NCBI GenBank assembly: GCA_964573995.1
Contig: CAZNLH010000017.1
Span: 1 to 52,746 of the forward strand
DNA length: 52,746 nucleotides
Direction of reading: 5' to 3'
Source: CAZNLH01 sp964573995
Lineage (GTDB): Bacteria > Gemmatimonadota > CAZMKB01 > CAZNLH01
Below are positions 41,570-50,283 of the stretch, piece after piece. The notes below the pieces were generated by a model, which was not told where the DNA came from, did not search any database, and saw only the letters and a list, made by a program, of their open reading frames with translations. The stretch's first letter is position 1. Each line of letters opens with the position of its first letter. The position numbers and the translations under genes were made by a program.

Positions 41570-43357
41570 CTACTCGCTCTCCTCGATCTTCTTGGCCATA
41601 ATGATACGATTATAGGCATTGATCAGGTCCTCGTGGTTGAGCATGCACAAGACACGTTCGGGTGCCTTTTCAGATACCACGGGCATCTGGCCGTAATCGC
41701 TCTTTATGAACTTCTTCAGCGCACTGTAAAGGGTTTCTTCGAGTGTCACCACCTCAAAGTCGGTCATGAGGTCCTCCGCAACCAACAGGTCCTTTACCAT
41801 ATCCTCGAAAAGGACCGCCCGGATATTCTTCATTGACAGTATGCCCGTGAGCAGCCCGTTGGCGTTGGATACGGGAAAATACGAGTCTTTCTGCTTTGAA
41901 ATGAGAGGGATGATCTCGCGCAGGGGCATGTTCTCCGGGATTACCAGGACATCCCTTTCCTCGCTGCAGATGTCTCTTACCTTTACCTCTTCCAGGACAT
42001 TGACGGTAAGATCTCCCAGGTGGGCAGGCGACTCGGTCATGTTCATGACCTGTTTCTCATATATGCTCCACCTCTTTGCAAAGAGGTACGCAATGGCTGA
42101 GACGAGCATCATCGGGGCGAGCAGCTGGTAATTGCTCGCCATTTCACTGACGAGGATCAAGGCGGCGATCGGCACGTTCGCAGCCCCGGCGAAGAAGGCG
42201 CCCATTCCAACGAGCACGAAGGATGTCGGCTGTGTGATGAGGTCCGGAAAGTAACCGTGCAAGACCTGTCCAAACACTCCGCCTATCATTGCACCAATGT
42301 ATAGGGAGGGGGCGAATACGCCGCCGCTGCCGCCCGAACTGATGGTAAATGAGGTCCCGAGGATCTTGACGAAGCAGAGGACCAACATCAGGCCGACGGC
42401 CAGCCTCCCGTTCAGGGCCATCTGGATCCAGCCGTAACCGCCGCCGAGGACCTGGGGGAAGAAGAACGCCAGCGCCCCGAGCATCAAACCGCCGATAGCG
42501 GGCTTGAAGTGCGCGGGTATCGGAATCTTATGAAAGAAATGATCCCTCAGCCCGTAGAAGCACTTGATGTATAGGGCGCCGAGAAAGGCGCAAGCGAAGC
42601 CGAGCAGAGCATAAAAGAACAGGGTAATCGGGTTGTCGAACCCATACTGTGGCGTGGTGAAGAGTGGTCCCCAGCCTGTATAACTGCAGAATATGGAATA
42701 CGCCGTAATCGAAGAAATAATGGCCGGGATCAAGGCCCCTGACTCAAAATCGTCCTTATACAATACCTCTACCGCAAAGATCGCCCCTCCCAGAGGAGAC
42801 TTGAATATACTGCCGATGCCGCCGGCCGCTCCCGCCATAAGCATGACACGCCTGTCATAACTCCTGAGCCTCAGGCGCCTTGCAAGAAAAGATCCGAATC
42901 CGGCGCCTATCTGTGCGACCGGCCCTTCACGGCCCGCACTCCCCCCGCTGCCGATGGTCAGGATGGAGGCCACGGTCTTGATGAATGGGACCCTGCCCCG
43001 AATCTGCCCTTTGAAGCGGTGAAAGGCATCCACAACCGCGTCGGTCCCGTGTCCTTCCGCCTCCGGAGCCCAGGTGAAGATGATCACTCCGGCAAGAAGA
43101 CCCCCTATGGCCGGGATGAGGAAGAGGAGCCACCTCACGGGTTCCACACCGGCCGGCCTGACCACTCCACCCTCACCCCCCTCTACAGGAGGAAAGAACC
43201 CTGCCAGATCGCGAAGCAAGAGGTGTGAGGTCTGGTTTAGCATCACGTAGAAGATGATGGCGCCAATGCCGGTGACGGCGCCGATTATGACCGAGTAGAC
43301 CATCCATCTCCCGGTATCTCTGAGATTCCATATCCTGAGCAGTTTATTGATATGCAC
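41570..43357 (-). CDS. ClC-family chloride transporter/channel with CBS domains
   Basis: 595 residues from GTG 43357 (GAGAGG 9 bases upstream). The ClC core (1-430) shows the selectivity motifs GSGGSAGREGP, whose Glu is the gating glutamate, and GSGGVFAPSLYIGA; AIFAVEVLYKDDFE carries a Glu at the position of the internal proton Glu of E. coli ClC. A pair of CBS domains follows (about 460-585; VRDICSEERDVLVIPENMPLREI, LMTDFEVVTLEETLYSALKKF), which usually bind adenine nucleotides. It probably exchanges chloride and protons across the inner membrane, for acid or osmotic balance. The motif is GREGP, not the GREGT type of fluoride-exporting ClC-F. Downstream of the sigma factor gene, separated by a strong terminator. 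Confidence 0.93.
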   Translation of the reverse strand: MHINKLLRIWNLRDTGRWMVYSVIIGAVTGIGAIIFYVMLNQTSHLLLRDLAGFFPPVEGGEGGVVRPAGVEPVRWLLFLIPAIGGLLAGVIIFTWAPEAEGHGTDAVVDAFHRFKGQIRGRVPFIKTVASILTIGSGGSAGREGPVAQIGAGFGSFLARRLRLRSYDRRVMLMAGAAGGIGSIFKSPLGGAIFAVEVLYKDDFESGALIPAIISSITAYSIFCSYTGWGPLFTTPQYGFDNPITLFFYALLGFACAFLGALYIKCFYGLRDHFFHKIPIPAHFKPAIGGLMLGALAFFFPQVLGGGYGWIQMALNGRLAVGLMLVLCFVKILGTSFTISSGGSGGVFAPSLYIGAMIGGVFGQVLHGYFPDLITQPTSFVLVGMGAFFAGAANVPIAALILVSEMASNYQLLAPMMLVSAIAYLFAKRWSIYEKQVMNMTESPAHLGDLTVNVLEEVKVRDICSEERDVLVIPENMPLREIIPLISKQKDSYFPVSNANGLLTGILSMKNIRAVLFEDMVKDLLVAEDLMTDFEVVTLEETLYSALKKFIKSDYGQMPVVSEKAPERVLCMLNHEDLINAYNRIIMAKKIEESE

Positions 43358-43403
43358 TTCGCGTTACCTCTCCGGGCACACCCCATTCCCATCCATCACA
43401 AAA

Positions 43404-43430
43404 GGGGGGGACATCAAGTCCCCCCCCTCA
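43404..43430 (-). terminator. rho-independent terminator after sigma factor gene
   Basis: On the minus strand a 9-bp stem GGGGGGGAC / GTCCCCCCC with a 5-base loop is followed by TTTTGTG. It lies about 85 bases past the sigma factor stop and ahead of the ClC gene. Confidence 0.75.
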
Positions 43431-43514
43431 ATTCTTTTCTAACCTACGGCACCTCACCCCTTTACTCAAATCGCACCAGGGCAGACAAGACCCACGAGGC
43501 CAAGACATGGCCCG

Positions 43515-44402
43515 TCAGTTCAGATAGGCCTCCAACTTTCTCCTTCGAGAGACATGCCTCAAGCGCTCCAAGGCCTTCTCTTTGATCTGGCGGACACGCT
43601 CCCTCGTGATTCCCAGGACGCTGCCGATCTCTTCCAGCGTCATCGGATCGCGGTCGCCCAGGCCGAAATACAAGGTGAGGATAATCGTTTCTCTTTCTTT
43701 CAATGTACCGAGGATGTTTTCGATGACCTCTGTACGTATATTATCATAGGCGACATCATCCGGGTGCGGGCTGTCCTCATCTGATACACACTCGAGGAGT
43801 TTCCTGTCATCTTCTCCAAAAAAAATCGGATTGTCAAGCGAGAAGGGTGACTTGACGACCGACAGGAGTTGGCCTATCTCCTCCATACCCATATCCATTC
43901 CCTCTGATATCTCCCAACTCGTGGGCTCACGGCCCAACTCCTGCCTCAAGTCATTTGACCGCTTTTTCAACTTGTGTATGGTATCAGCCCGGTTGATAGG
44001 TATCCGGAAAACCCGGGTCTGATCGGCCAATGCCTGCAGTATTGATTGCCTTACCCACCAGACGGCGTAGGAGATAAACCGTATGCCCTTTGTCTCATCG
44101 AACCGCTGAGCCGCTTTTATCAGGCCGAGATTCCCCTCGGCAATCAAATCGGTCAGGGAGAGGCCCCGATTTTGATATCTCTTGGCAACCGTGATGACGA
44201 ATCGCAGGTTCGAGCGAACTAACTTATCAAGTGCCTCATCGCTTCCCGCCTTGATCTCCTTGGCAAGCCTGTATTCTTCCTCCCTGCTAATCAGTGAATA
44301 GGTATCTATTTCCCTGAGGTAGATATCGAGTGACTCATCTTTGTAATTTAGGCTCCTCTTGCTCCCTTTTTTTCGATTTGCCTTGGCGGCAACCTGGCTC
44401 AT
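43515..44402 (-). CDS. rpoD: housekeeping-type RNA polymerase sigma factor (short, RpoD/SigA-like)
   Basis: 295 residues. Region 1.2 LDIYLREIDTYSLISREEE; region 2 NLRFVITVAKRYQNRGLSLTDLI, EGNLGLIKAAQRFDETKG and RFISYAVWWVRQSILQALA; region 3; region 4 LTLYFGLGDRDPMTLEEIGSVLGITRERVRQIKEKALERLR. Region 1.1 is absent, as in the primary sigma of Bacteroidetes (about 290 residues), which it resembles strongly. It is thus either the primary sigma or a close group-2 copy. The start ATG 44402 has GTGAGG 7 bases upstream. It lies 39 bases after the CarD gene in the same direction, an unusual pairing of two core-polymerase partners. Confidence 0.93.
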   Translation of the reverse strand: MSQVAAKANRKKGSKRSLNYKDESLDIYLREIDTYSLISREEEYRLAKEIKAGSDEALDKLVRSNLRFVITVAKRYQNRGLSLTDLIAEGNLGLIKAAQRFDETKGIRFISYAVWWVRQSILQALADQTRVFRIPINRADTIHKLKKRSNDLRQELGREPTSWEISEGMDMGMEEIGQLLSVVKSPFSLDNPIFFGEDDRKLLECVSDEDSPHPDDVAYDNIRTEVIENILGTLKERETIILTLYFGLGDRDPMTLEEIGSVLGITRERVRQIKEKALERLRHVSRRRKLEAYLN

Positions 44403-44441
44403 CAGAGAACCTCACTTTCTTCAAAGCGATTCAGGGAGGGA

Positions 44442-44951
44442 TTACGATTTAGACGAGTTCATCCGCTTGGCCAATTCCTTGTTGATTTTCTCTTTTCCCT
44501 TTGCCAATGAGATGTTCTTGGCAATGGCTATCTCGCTTGAAAGAAGATTCCTGACCTTCTCGAAGATCCTCCTCTCCGTCATCGAGAGCGTTCCTTCAGC
44601 ATACTTGGTGTAAAGGTCTCTCATGATAGCGGCACAGTCCTCGGAACGTCCGCTCTTCAGTTTTTCTTCGAGTTGTTGAATTCTCGTGCGATGCCGTTTC
44701 GGCAACACCTCTCTTGGCGAGTGGAGGACCTCCATGATCCTCTTCACCTTGTTTTTCGCTATCGGCCTGCGAAGCCCCGCAATTCCAATGCTCTCCAGGG
44801 GGACATACACCTTGGTGCTCTTGAACAAGGTGTCGATCTCAATACACTTTATCTTTTTCCCATCCACTACCTTGTAACCCTCACACCGTACATACCCTGC
44901 CCCATAGTGAGGATGCATTACCTTGTCATTTACTGCAAAATGCTCTGCCAT
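44442..44951 (-). CDS. CarD/CdnL-type RNA polymerase-binding regulator
   Basis: 169 residues from ATG 44951; the GTG at 44957 is possible. The N-terminal RNA polymerase interaction domain (FAVNDKVMHPHYGAGYVRCEG, IKCIEIDTLFKSTKVYVPLE) is related to TRCF; the helical C-terminal part (80-160) contacts the upstream edge of the transcription bubble in homologues. CarD proteins stabilise open complexes, notably at rRNA promoters, and are often essential. It is the first gene of an operon with the sigma factor and has a near-consensus promoter. The last residues are Lys-rich (AKGKEKINKELAKRMNSSKS). Confidence 0.93.
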   Translation of the reverse strand: MAEHFAVNDKVMHPHYGAGYVRCEGYKVVDGKKIKCIEIDTLFKSTKVYVPLESIGIAGLRRPIAKNKVKRIMEVLHSPREVLPKRHRTRIQQLEEKLKSGRSEDCAAIMRDLYTKYAEGTLSMTERRIFEKVRNLLSSEIAIAKNISLAKGKEKINKELAKRMNSSKS

Positions 44952-45132
44952 CTCCACCTTCCCTCACCGGCTGTGATTAAGAAAAAATGAGCCTGTCTCT
45001 GCTTAACTTCAATACCATCACGGCTCCAAAGGGTCCATCGGGCCTACTATCTGAAAAATCATGATGCGATCTAAGGAAAACAGGTGTTGAATACAAGTCA
45101 TAGTAGATGGTTAGATATAAAACCTCATATAT

Positions 45133-45161
45133 AGTATAGGGAATAATTAATCGCTTGTCAA
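45133..45161 (-). promoter_or_regulatory. promoter of carD-sigma operon
   Basis: Minus strand: TTGACA (45156-45161), 17 bases, TATACT (45133-45138), in AT-rich sequence. The leader of about 175 bases includes GAGCC...GGCTC followed by ATTTTTTCTT (about 44980-45027), which could be a weak attenuator just before the CarD start. Confidence 0.7.
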
Positions 45162-45221
45162 TAAAAAAATACTTTGTCTCTTTGCCGCACCGATGCACTA
45201 ATGTTACTACTCTACGATCCG

Positions 45222-46193
45222 TCAGGAATCGATCCGGGCGCTCTTCAGGATCTCCAGGACAAGATCGTTGTAACTCATGCCGGCCGCTTCCGCTTCGGCC
45301 GGGAGGTCCGACACCCTCGTCATTCCGGGGATGGTGTTCACCTCGAGGACAAACGGTTGTCCCTTGAGATCCACCTGGATATCAACCCTTGAGAACCCCC
45401 GGCAGCCGAGAGAGTAATGAGACACCAGTGCATAATGCTGCACCAGGTGATAGACGCCTTCATCAAGCCGGGCGGGGCATATGAAATTGGTCATCCCGGG
45501 CGTATACTTGGCATCGTAGTCGTAAAATTTTCCCTCCGGCCGTAACTCGAGGACGGGAAGCGCCTTCACCTCTCCGTCAAGACCGATGATCCCTACTGTG
45601 ACAGACGTCCCCTCAATAAACCTTTCGACGAGGAGATGAGTGTGTGTCTCGAGGCCCCGGCGTATGGCTTCATTCAAAGACTTTCCGTTGTCGGCAACTT
45701 CTATTCCAAGGCTTGAGCCCTCATCGATAGGCTTTATTATGACCGGGAAGGGGAGCCTGTCGCTGATCATGGAAACGACCTCTTCCACATCATCCCCTGC
45801 AGACACGTCTACGTATTCAGGTGTGGGGACACCTTCCGTGAAGAAGATCTTCTTGGAGATCAACTTATTCATGGAGAGGGCGGACGCCAAAACACCCGAT
45901 CCCGTATAGGGGATCCCCATGTGTTCCAACAGCCCCTGGATAGTCCCATCTTCGCCATAACGCCCGTGGAGCATGATAAAGGCGACGTCGATCCCCTCTT
46001 CAATCAATCTCGCAGCGGTCCCCCGGTCCACATCGATCCCTACTGCACGGAATCCCTGGTCCAATAAGGACTGCAGGACCCTCTTTCCTGATTCTAGTGA
46101 TATCTCTCGTTCCCCCGACATGCCCCCCATCAGGACGCCGATCCTCTTGTCGCTGTATATCTCGCGCAAATCGGTCACCAGGTCCTCCATCAT
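45222..46193 (-). CDS. ddl: D-alanine--D-alanine ligase
   Basis: 323 residues. ATP-grasp enzyme that joins two D-Ala for peptidoglycan precursors. Motifs: IGVLMGGMSGEREISLESG (first substrate site), MLHGRYGEDGTIQGLLEHMGIPYTGSG, FPVIIKPIDEGSSLGIE (ATP Lys and serine loop), and FVLEVNTIPGMTRVSDLP with the metal-binding Glu-Asn; the D-Ala specific Tyr is within KFYDYDAKYT. Cytosolic. The start ATG 46193 overlaps the guaB stop (ATGA), so translation is coupled. Linking Ddl to IMP dehydrogenase in one operon is not a common arrangement. The end lies 61 bases before the carD promoter -35 box. Confidence 0.95.
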   Translation of the reverse strand: MMEDLVTDLREIYSDKRIGVLMGGMSGEREISLESGKRVLQSLLDQGFRAVGIDVDRGTAARLIEEGIDVAFIMLHGRYGEDGTIQGLLEHMGIPYTGSGVLASALSMNKLISKKIFFTEGVPTPEYVDVSAGDDVEEVVSMISDRLPFPVIIKPIDEGSSLGIEVADNGKSLNEAIRRGLETHTHLLVERFIEGTSVTVGIIGLDGEVKALPVLELRPEGKFYDYDAKYTPGMTNFICPARLDEGVYHLVQHYALVSHYSLGCRGFSRVDIQVDLKGQPFVLEVNTIPGMTRVSDLPAEAEAAGMSYNDLVLEILKSARIDS

Positions 46194-47641
46194 GAATAGT
46201 TCGGCGCTTCCTTGGTGATCTGAATGCTGTGAGGATGGCTCTCCCTGACACCATGGCTTGTTACCTGAATGAATCGCGCCTTCTCCCTGAGTTCCTTGAT
46301 GTCCTTCGCACCGCAGTATCCCATGCCCGATTTCAACCCGCCTATGAGTTGATAGATGGTCTCGGCGGTCATTCCCTTAAAGGGTACACGGCCTTCCAGG
46401 CCTTCGGGGACGAGTTTATCGACTCCAGCCTCTCCATCCTGGAAATACCTGTCACCGCTCCCGGCCTTCATAGCCCCGAGAGACCCCATACCACGGTATA
46501 CCTTGTAACTCCTTCCCTCGTAGAGGACCGTTTCGCCCGGGCTTTCCTCGGTGCCGGCCAGGAGGTTCCCTATCATCACGGTATCTGCACCGACTGCGAG
46601 CGCCTTGACGAGGTCACCGGAGTAACGGATTCCGCCGTCTGCGATTACCGGTACGCCCCTCTCCCTCGCCACCCTGGAGCACATGAGAATGGCCGTAAAC
46701 TGGGGGATGCCTATGCCTGTAACGACCCTCGTTGTACAGATCGAACCAGGCCCTATCCCGACCTTTATCGCGTCTACTCCACAGTCTATCAGATCACTGG
46801 TCGCCTCGGACGTGGCAACGTTACCCCCTACAAGTTGAACATCTGGAAGGTTGGCCTTCAGTTTTTCCGCAGCCTTGAGGACCCTCTCGGAATGCCCGTG
46901 GGCCGAGTCGAGGACGAGGACGTCAACGCCGACTTCAACGAGGGCCTGAGATCGCTCAAAGAGATCATCCGAAACCCCTACGGCGGCCCCCACCATCAGC
47001 CGCCCCATCTTGTCCTTGCAGGCAAGGGGGTATTTCTTCTTCTTGTTGATGTCTTTTACGGTAATCAATCCCCTGAGTATCCCCTTCTCGTCCACAACTG
47101 GCAGTTTCTCGATCTTGTTCCTGTGGAGTGTATCCACGGCGCCCTCGAGCGTGGTCCCCACCGGGGCCGTGATCAACCCCTCACGGGTCATGACCTCCCC
47201 GATTGGTCGATCGAGGTCGGTTTCAAAGAGGAGATCCCTGTTGGTGATAATCCCCACTAATTTTCCCGCCTCGTCGGTGATCGGCACGCCGGATATCTTG
47301 AATCGCCGCATCAAGGTACGGGCCTCGCGGATATCCTTGTCTGGTGTAAGCGTGATAGGATTCAATATCATGCCGCTCTCCGACCGTTTTACCCGATCGA
47401 CTTCCTCGACCTGTCGATCGATAGACAGGTTCTTGTGAATTATCCCGATACCACCTTCCCTGGCCATGGCTATCGCCATTGACGATTCTGTCACAGTATC
47501 CATCGCTGCACTCAGGAGGGGAATCATGAGGCGGAGTTTTCGCGTTAGCCTCGTCCCGACATCGACCTGCCTCGGCAACACTGAAGAACGTTGCGGAACG
47601 AGCAGCACATCATCGAAGGTCAGGCCCAGATCCATCTCCAT
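46190..47641 (-). CDS. guaB: inosine-5'-monophosphate dehydrogenase
   Basis: 483 residues from ATG 47641 (GGAGG 5 bases upstream); the frame remains open to 47671. It oxidises IMP to XMP with NAD, the first step of GMP synthesis. Motifs: LTFDDVLLVPQRSSVLP, a pair of CBS domains (about 95-205), LDSAHGHSERVLKAAE, GIGPGSICTTR with the catalytic Cys, VPVIADGGIRYSGD, and YRGMGSLGAM with the flap further on. Cytosolic tetramer in homologues. Overlaps ddl by four bases. A promoter sits within the 3' end of the lytic transglycosylase gene, with a palindrome at the start site. Confidence 0.96.
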   Translation of the reverse strand: MEMDLGLTFDDVLLVPQRSSVLPRQVDVGTRLTRKLRLMIPLLSAAMDTVTESSMAIAMAREGGIGIIHKNLSIDRQVEEVDRVKRSESGMILNPITLTPDKDIREARTLMRRFKISGVPITDEAGKLVGIITNRDLLFETDLDRPIGEVMTREGLITAPVGTTLEGAVDTLHRNKIEKLPVVDEKGILRGLITVKDINKKKKYPLACKDKMGRLMVGAAVGVSDDLFERSQALVEVGVDVLVLDSAHGHSERVLKAAEKLKANLPDVQLVGGNVATSEATSDLIDCGVDAIKVGIGPGSICTTRVVTGIGIPQFTAILMCSRVARERGVPVIADGGIRYSGDLVKALAVGADTVMIGNLLAGTEESPGETVLYEGRSYKVYRGMGSLGAMKAGSGDRYFQDGEAGVDKLVPEGLEGRVPFKGMTAETIYQLIGGLKSGMGYCGAKDIKELREKARFIQVTSHGVRESHPHSIQITKEAPNYS

Positions 47642-47718
47642 ATTTACCTCCATGAAAGCGATACCTGCCACTCGGAAATTTCGGCGGGCAAATCGATGGT
47701 CGATGAGTTATCATAAAG

Positions 47719-47737
47719 GTTTAAACAAGGCTTAAAC
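47719..47737 (-). promoter_or_regulatory. palindrome at guaB transcription start
   Basis: GTTTAA (47719-47724) / TTAAAC (47732-47737) with a 7-base gap lies right at the expected start of the guaB promoter. It could be an operator for a purine-responsive repressor; no such protein is encoded here. Confidence 0.35.
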
Positions 47738-47742
47738 TATGT

Positions 47743-47770
47743 AAGTTAAGATAATAATTCGAATTGTCAA
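47743..47770 (-). promoter_or_regulatory. promoter of guaB-ddl operon
   Basis: Minus strand: TTGACA (47765-47770), 16 bases, TAACTT (47743-47748). The -35 box overlaps the last codons of the lytic transglycosylase gene. Confidence 0.5.
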
Positions 47771-48810
47771 GAAACGGGGCGAGCCTCGACATACCAAGGG
47801 CCCTCTTTATCGATAGGGATGTCTGCCCCTGGGAGATAGTGTGTTCTGTCGGGGGGGATTTTCGAGCATAAGAGTTCCGGGTCGAGACCATCCTGGCCCG
47901 GGATACCAATCAGGGCCGAAACATGTCCCATGGAAAGCCCTGCATGCACGTCCGCCTTTTCATAACACAATGGGGCATCGAGTTCCACATTGCGGAATCC
48001 ATAACCATCCAAATTCCTCAATATCTTCAGGGCGGCGTTGAACTTTACCACGTGGTATCGAGTCTCCGAAGTGAAATATCCCCTTCTTGCCAGGCTCCAG
48101 AAGTCCCGGCAACCTGTTCGATAGATTGCCCGGCTTACTCGACCTTCACCTGCGTTGTAAGCGGCTATCACGAGATCCCACGAGCCGTACCTGTTATATA
48201 GATCGCGGAGGAAAACTGACGCCGCCACGGTCGACCTCCCGGGATCGAGCCGCTCATCAACCCACCCATCGACTCGCAGTCCGTAACGCCTTGCAGTCTC
48301 AGGCATGAATTGCCACAACCCCACGGCCCCAGCCTTCGATACCGCCCGGGGATCGAAACCCGATTCCACCATCGCCAGGCAGGTAAGTTCTCCCGGGAGC
48401 CCGTTTTCGATCAATATTCGACGTACAAAAGGCAGATACCTCCCCGCCCGCCTCAACCAGATTGTAAAATCCCTGCGCCGTGTGGTCTGAAACTCCCGGA
48501 TATATCGCCGCACGAGCCGGTTCTCGGCGACGGGGACTCCGGGCGCGGCCACTTCCTGCCACTGCCCACGCCCTGCATAATACTCGGAATACCTTGAATA
48601 TTCGCCCGGGTACCTCTCCCGAGCCATTTCAAACGCGCTTGCCCGTTCCCCATAGACGGGCTCAATACCCGAAGGCGCCGCCGGTTCTCTACCCATTGCA
48701 GCACTCCTAACCTGCCCCGGCACATCTCCAGCAACATACTGGCCCCCAGTTCCGGCCGTGGCCATAACTACAATAAGAACTAAGATGGACATGCAGAGGT
48801 CCCGCCTCAT
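47767..48810 (-). CDS. secreted lytic transglycosylase (MltD/Slt-type)
   Basis: 347 residues. A signal sequence (about 1-23, no lipobox Cys) targets the periplasm. The SLT domain (about 115-275) includes LTCLAMVESGFDPRAVSK with the catalytic Glu, GAVGLWQFMPETARRYGL, and DLVIAAYNAGEGRVSRAI, all standard for enzymes that cut the MurNAc-GlcNAc bond forming 1,6-anhydroMurNAc. The C-terminal 60 residues (DVHAGLSMGHVSALIGIP...) may match a degenerate wall-binding region, with no complete LysM. The start has GGAGGTGAGAAGAGA upstream of ATG 48810. Products of this enzyme are substrates of NagZ encoded at 17321. Confidence 0.92.
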   Translation of the reverse strand: MRRDLCMSILVLIVVMATAGTGGQYVAGDVPGQVRSAAMGREPAAPSGIEPVYGERASAFEMARERYPGEYSRYSEYYAGRGQWQEVAAPGVPVAENRLVRRYIREFQTTRRRDFTIWLRRAGRYLPFVRRILIENGLPGELTCLAMVESGFDPRAVSKAGAVGLWQFMPETARRYGLRVDGWVDERLDPGRSTVAASVFLRDLYNRYGSWDLVIAAYNAGEGRVSRAIYRTGCRDFWSLARRGYFTSETRYHVVKFNAALKILRNLDGYGFRNVELDAPLCYEKADVHAGLSMGHVSALIGIPGQDGLDPELLCSKIPPDRTHYLPGADIPIDKEGPWYVEARPVS

Positions 48811-49020
48811 TCTCTTCTCACCTCCAACTGCTGCTCTTCATAAACAATATTCCCGTTATCCATCTCCTTGGGCACTAACTCGGACAGGGATAGCGGGAGA
48901 ATAAGATCTTCTTAATTTTCCTTAATTATACGATTTAATGGTCCAAAAGTCAAGGTCACTCGGCGACAAGGCCGCGGATGGCCACAGTCCCACTCTTTCG
49001 GCCCCGTGCTTTCGAGGTCG

Positions 49021-49161
49021 ATCAATGCCGCCTGCCACGATACCGCCGACAACATGAAACCGAACCGGCACGCGGAAGACCCCATAAATAAGGACGACAA
49101 CGTTCAGATCGAGCACAAGAACCGGACCCATGTAAGAAAACTCCTGGGTCTGGACCGATAG
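49021..49161 (+). pseudogene. remnant of an integrase-core transposase (C-terminal part)
   Basis: In the plus frame ending at the TAG at 49159-49161 the translation reads ...INKDDNVQIEHKNRTHVRKLLGLDR. I recognise this as the segment KxDNxxIExKNxTHVRxLxGxxR found after the second catalytic Asp region of rve-type insertion-sequence transposases. The catalytic Asp and Glu context upstream is lost, the frame stops at once after GLDR, and no inverted repeats were found. It is a decayed insertion sequence fragment of about 140 bases. Confidence 0.55.
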
Positions 49162-49334
49162 GATGCCCTCTCAAGACAGATGCAATCAAAGAGACAATCG
49201 GTTGTCATCACAACGACAAAGCCCCCTTGGGGATCTCAAGCGATCACCATGAAACACCGATAGGCCTCCAGGATTACACTTCCAATGTCTCGACAACACC
49301 AGGCACCAGAACCAAGGTCACCTTCTCAAATGTC

Positions 49335-49374
49335 TTGACAGGTCCTTGACAATTGCCATAAGATTCGATAACTT
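49335..49374 (+). promoter_or_regulatory. overlapping promoters of phosphatidyltransferase gene
   Basis: Two TTGACA boxes lie 11 bases apart: 49335-49340 with TAAGAT (49359-49364, 18-base spacer), and 49346-49351 with TAACTT (49369-49374, 17-base spacer). Either could drive the gene starting at 49441. Confidence 0.5.
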
Positions 49375-49440
49375 GGCCTCGTCAGGCACAACATCCAATC
49401 ACTGGCTCCCTCGCACCCTGCGAAGGGCCGACCAGAAATC

Positions 49441-50124
49441 ATGACCCATAGCGCCGAGAAACACGGATCGAACAGGGTCCAGGAAAGCCTGTTGGCGCCG
49501 TACGAAAAGGTCCTACTGATCAAACTGGCCTCCTGGATGCCCCGATGTGTCAACCCCGACCACCTGACCCTGCTCGGCTTCGTGTCCATGTTCCTTGCGG
49601 GCCTTTCCTATTGGCTCTCCGACCGCGATCCCGCCTTCCTCTTCGCCGCCTCCTCATTCATCGTCCTGAACTGGTTCGGCGACAGCCTCGACGGCACCCT
49701 CGCCAGATACAGGCAGAGACTACGTCCTCGCTACGGCTACTACGTCGACCATATGATCGATGCCTTCGGAACCTTTTTTCTGGTTGTCGGGATTGGGCTT
49801 TCAGGTTTCATGAACCTGACCCTCTCCCTCCTCCTTCTGGCCGTATATCTCATGTTGTCGATCCAGACCTACCTGGCGACGAACGTATTCGAGGTGTTCC
49901 GTATATCCTTCTGGAAATTGAGCCCTACAGAGGTCAGGATCCTGCTGATAACAGGGAACACGTTCGCCTATTACCATCCGGACGTCTACCTCTTCGGCTC
50001 CGCAGTTGGTATATTCGACCTTGGGGCGGTCGTGGCCGTCTCCGGGATGGGGGCGATGCTGATCGCCGAAACAGTGCGGAACACGGCCCGACTGTACAGG
50101 GAGGAGAGGCCGCCGGAGGAGTAG
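49441..50124 (+). CDS. CDP-alcohol phosphatidyltransferase family membrane protein
   Basis: 227 residues with about six membrane helices. The family motif is complete: GDSLDGTLAR, then nine residues, then GYYVDHMID (D-x2-DG-x2-AR-x9-G-x3-D-x3-D), which binds the CDP moiety and magnesium. NPDHLTLLGF precedes helix 1 as in PgsA/PssA-like enzymes. It transfers a phosphatidyl or phosphoalcohol group between CDP-linked donor and an alcohol in the inner membrane; which alcohol (glycerol phosphate, serine, inositol phosphate or choline) cannot be told. The Shine-Dalgarno at ATG 49441 is weak. It stands alone, convergent with the peptidase gene. Confidence 0.92.
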   Translation: MTHSAEKHGSNRVQESLLAPYEKVLLIKLASWMPRCVNPDHLTLLGFVSMFLAGLSYWLSDRDPAFLFAASSFIVLNWFGDSLDGTLARYRQRLRPRYGYYVDHMIDAFGTFFLVVGIGLSGFMNLTLSLLLLAVYLMLSIQTYLATNVFEVFRISFWKLSPTEVRILLITGNTFAYYHPDVYLFGSAVGIFDLGAVVAVSGMGAMLIAETVRNTARLYREERPPEE

Positions 50125-50249
50125 GTAGGAAACGCCGCCTTTGCCCAGATACTCGCCTCAATGAAGGGCCGCCGCCTCGTTCGATAAGATGAGTCGAACG
50201 CCCTCCACATTCGGATGCCGCTTTGACCAGGTGTATTGAGAATGAAAAG

Positions 50250-50283
50250 TTCCGTTGGCCGGGCTCTTCCGAGCCAGCCGGAA
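50250..50283. terminator. hairpin between convergent genes
   Basis: TTCCG/CGGAA, GGC/GCC and GGCTC/GAGCC stack into one bulged stem with a TTCC loop. It lies between the phosphatidyltransferase and the peptidase genes; no T-run follows, so it is a weak or Rho-aided terminator candidate. Confidence 0.45.

Larger units (their letters stand above)
48811..49440. other. 630-base region with transposase debris
   Basis: No intact gene. Bases 48900-48960 are AT-rich and may hold the promoter of the lytic transglycosylase. From about 49021 a short stretch retains similarity to an integrase-type transposase (see pseudogene). 49161-49330 shows nothing recognisable. A promoter for the phosphatidyltransferase lies at 49335-49374. 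Confidence 0.6.

Noticed and set aside
41570..43357. ClC protein as a fluoride exporter
   Set aside because: The motif is GREGP with the gating Glu, not the GREGT type of ClC-F, and no fluoride riboswitch precedes it.
46229..47260. 343-codon open frame opposite to guaB
   Set aside because: Antisense to a highly conserved enzyme; the translation has no recognisable features.
48922..49131. 69-codon minus-strand frame over the transposase remnant
   Set aside because: It is the reverse frame of a segment whose plus-strand translation matches transposases.
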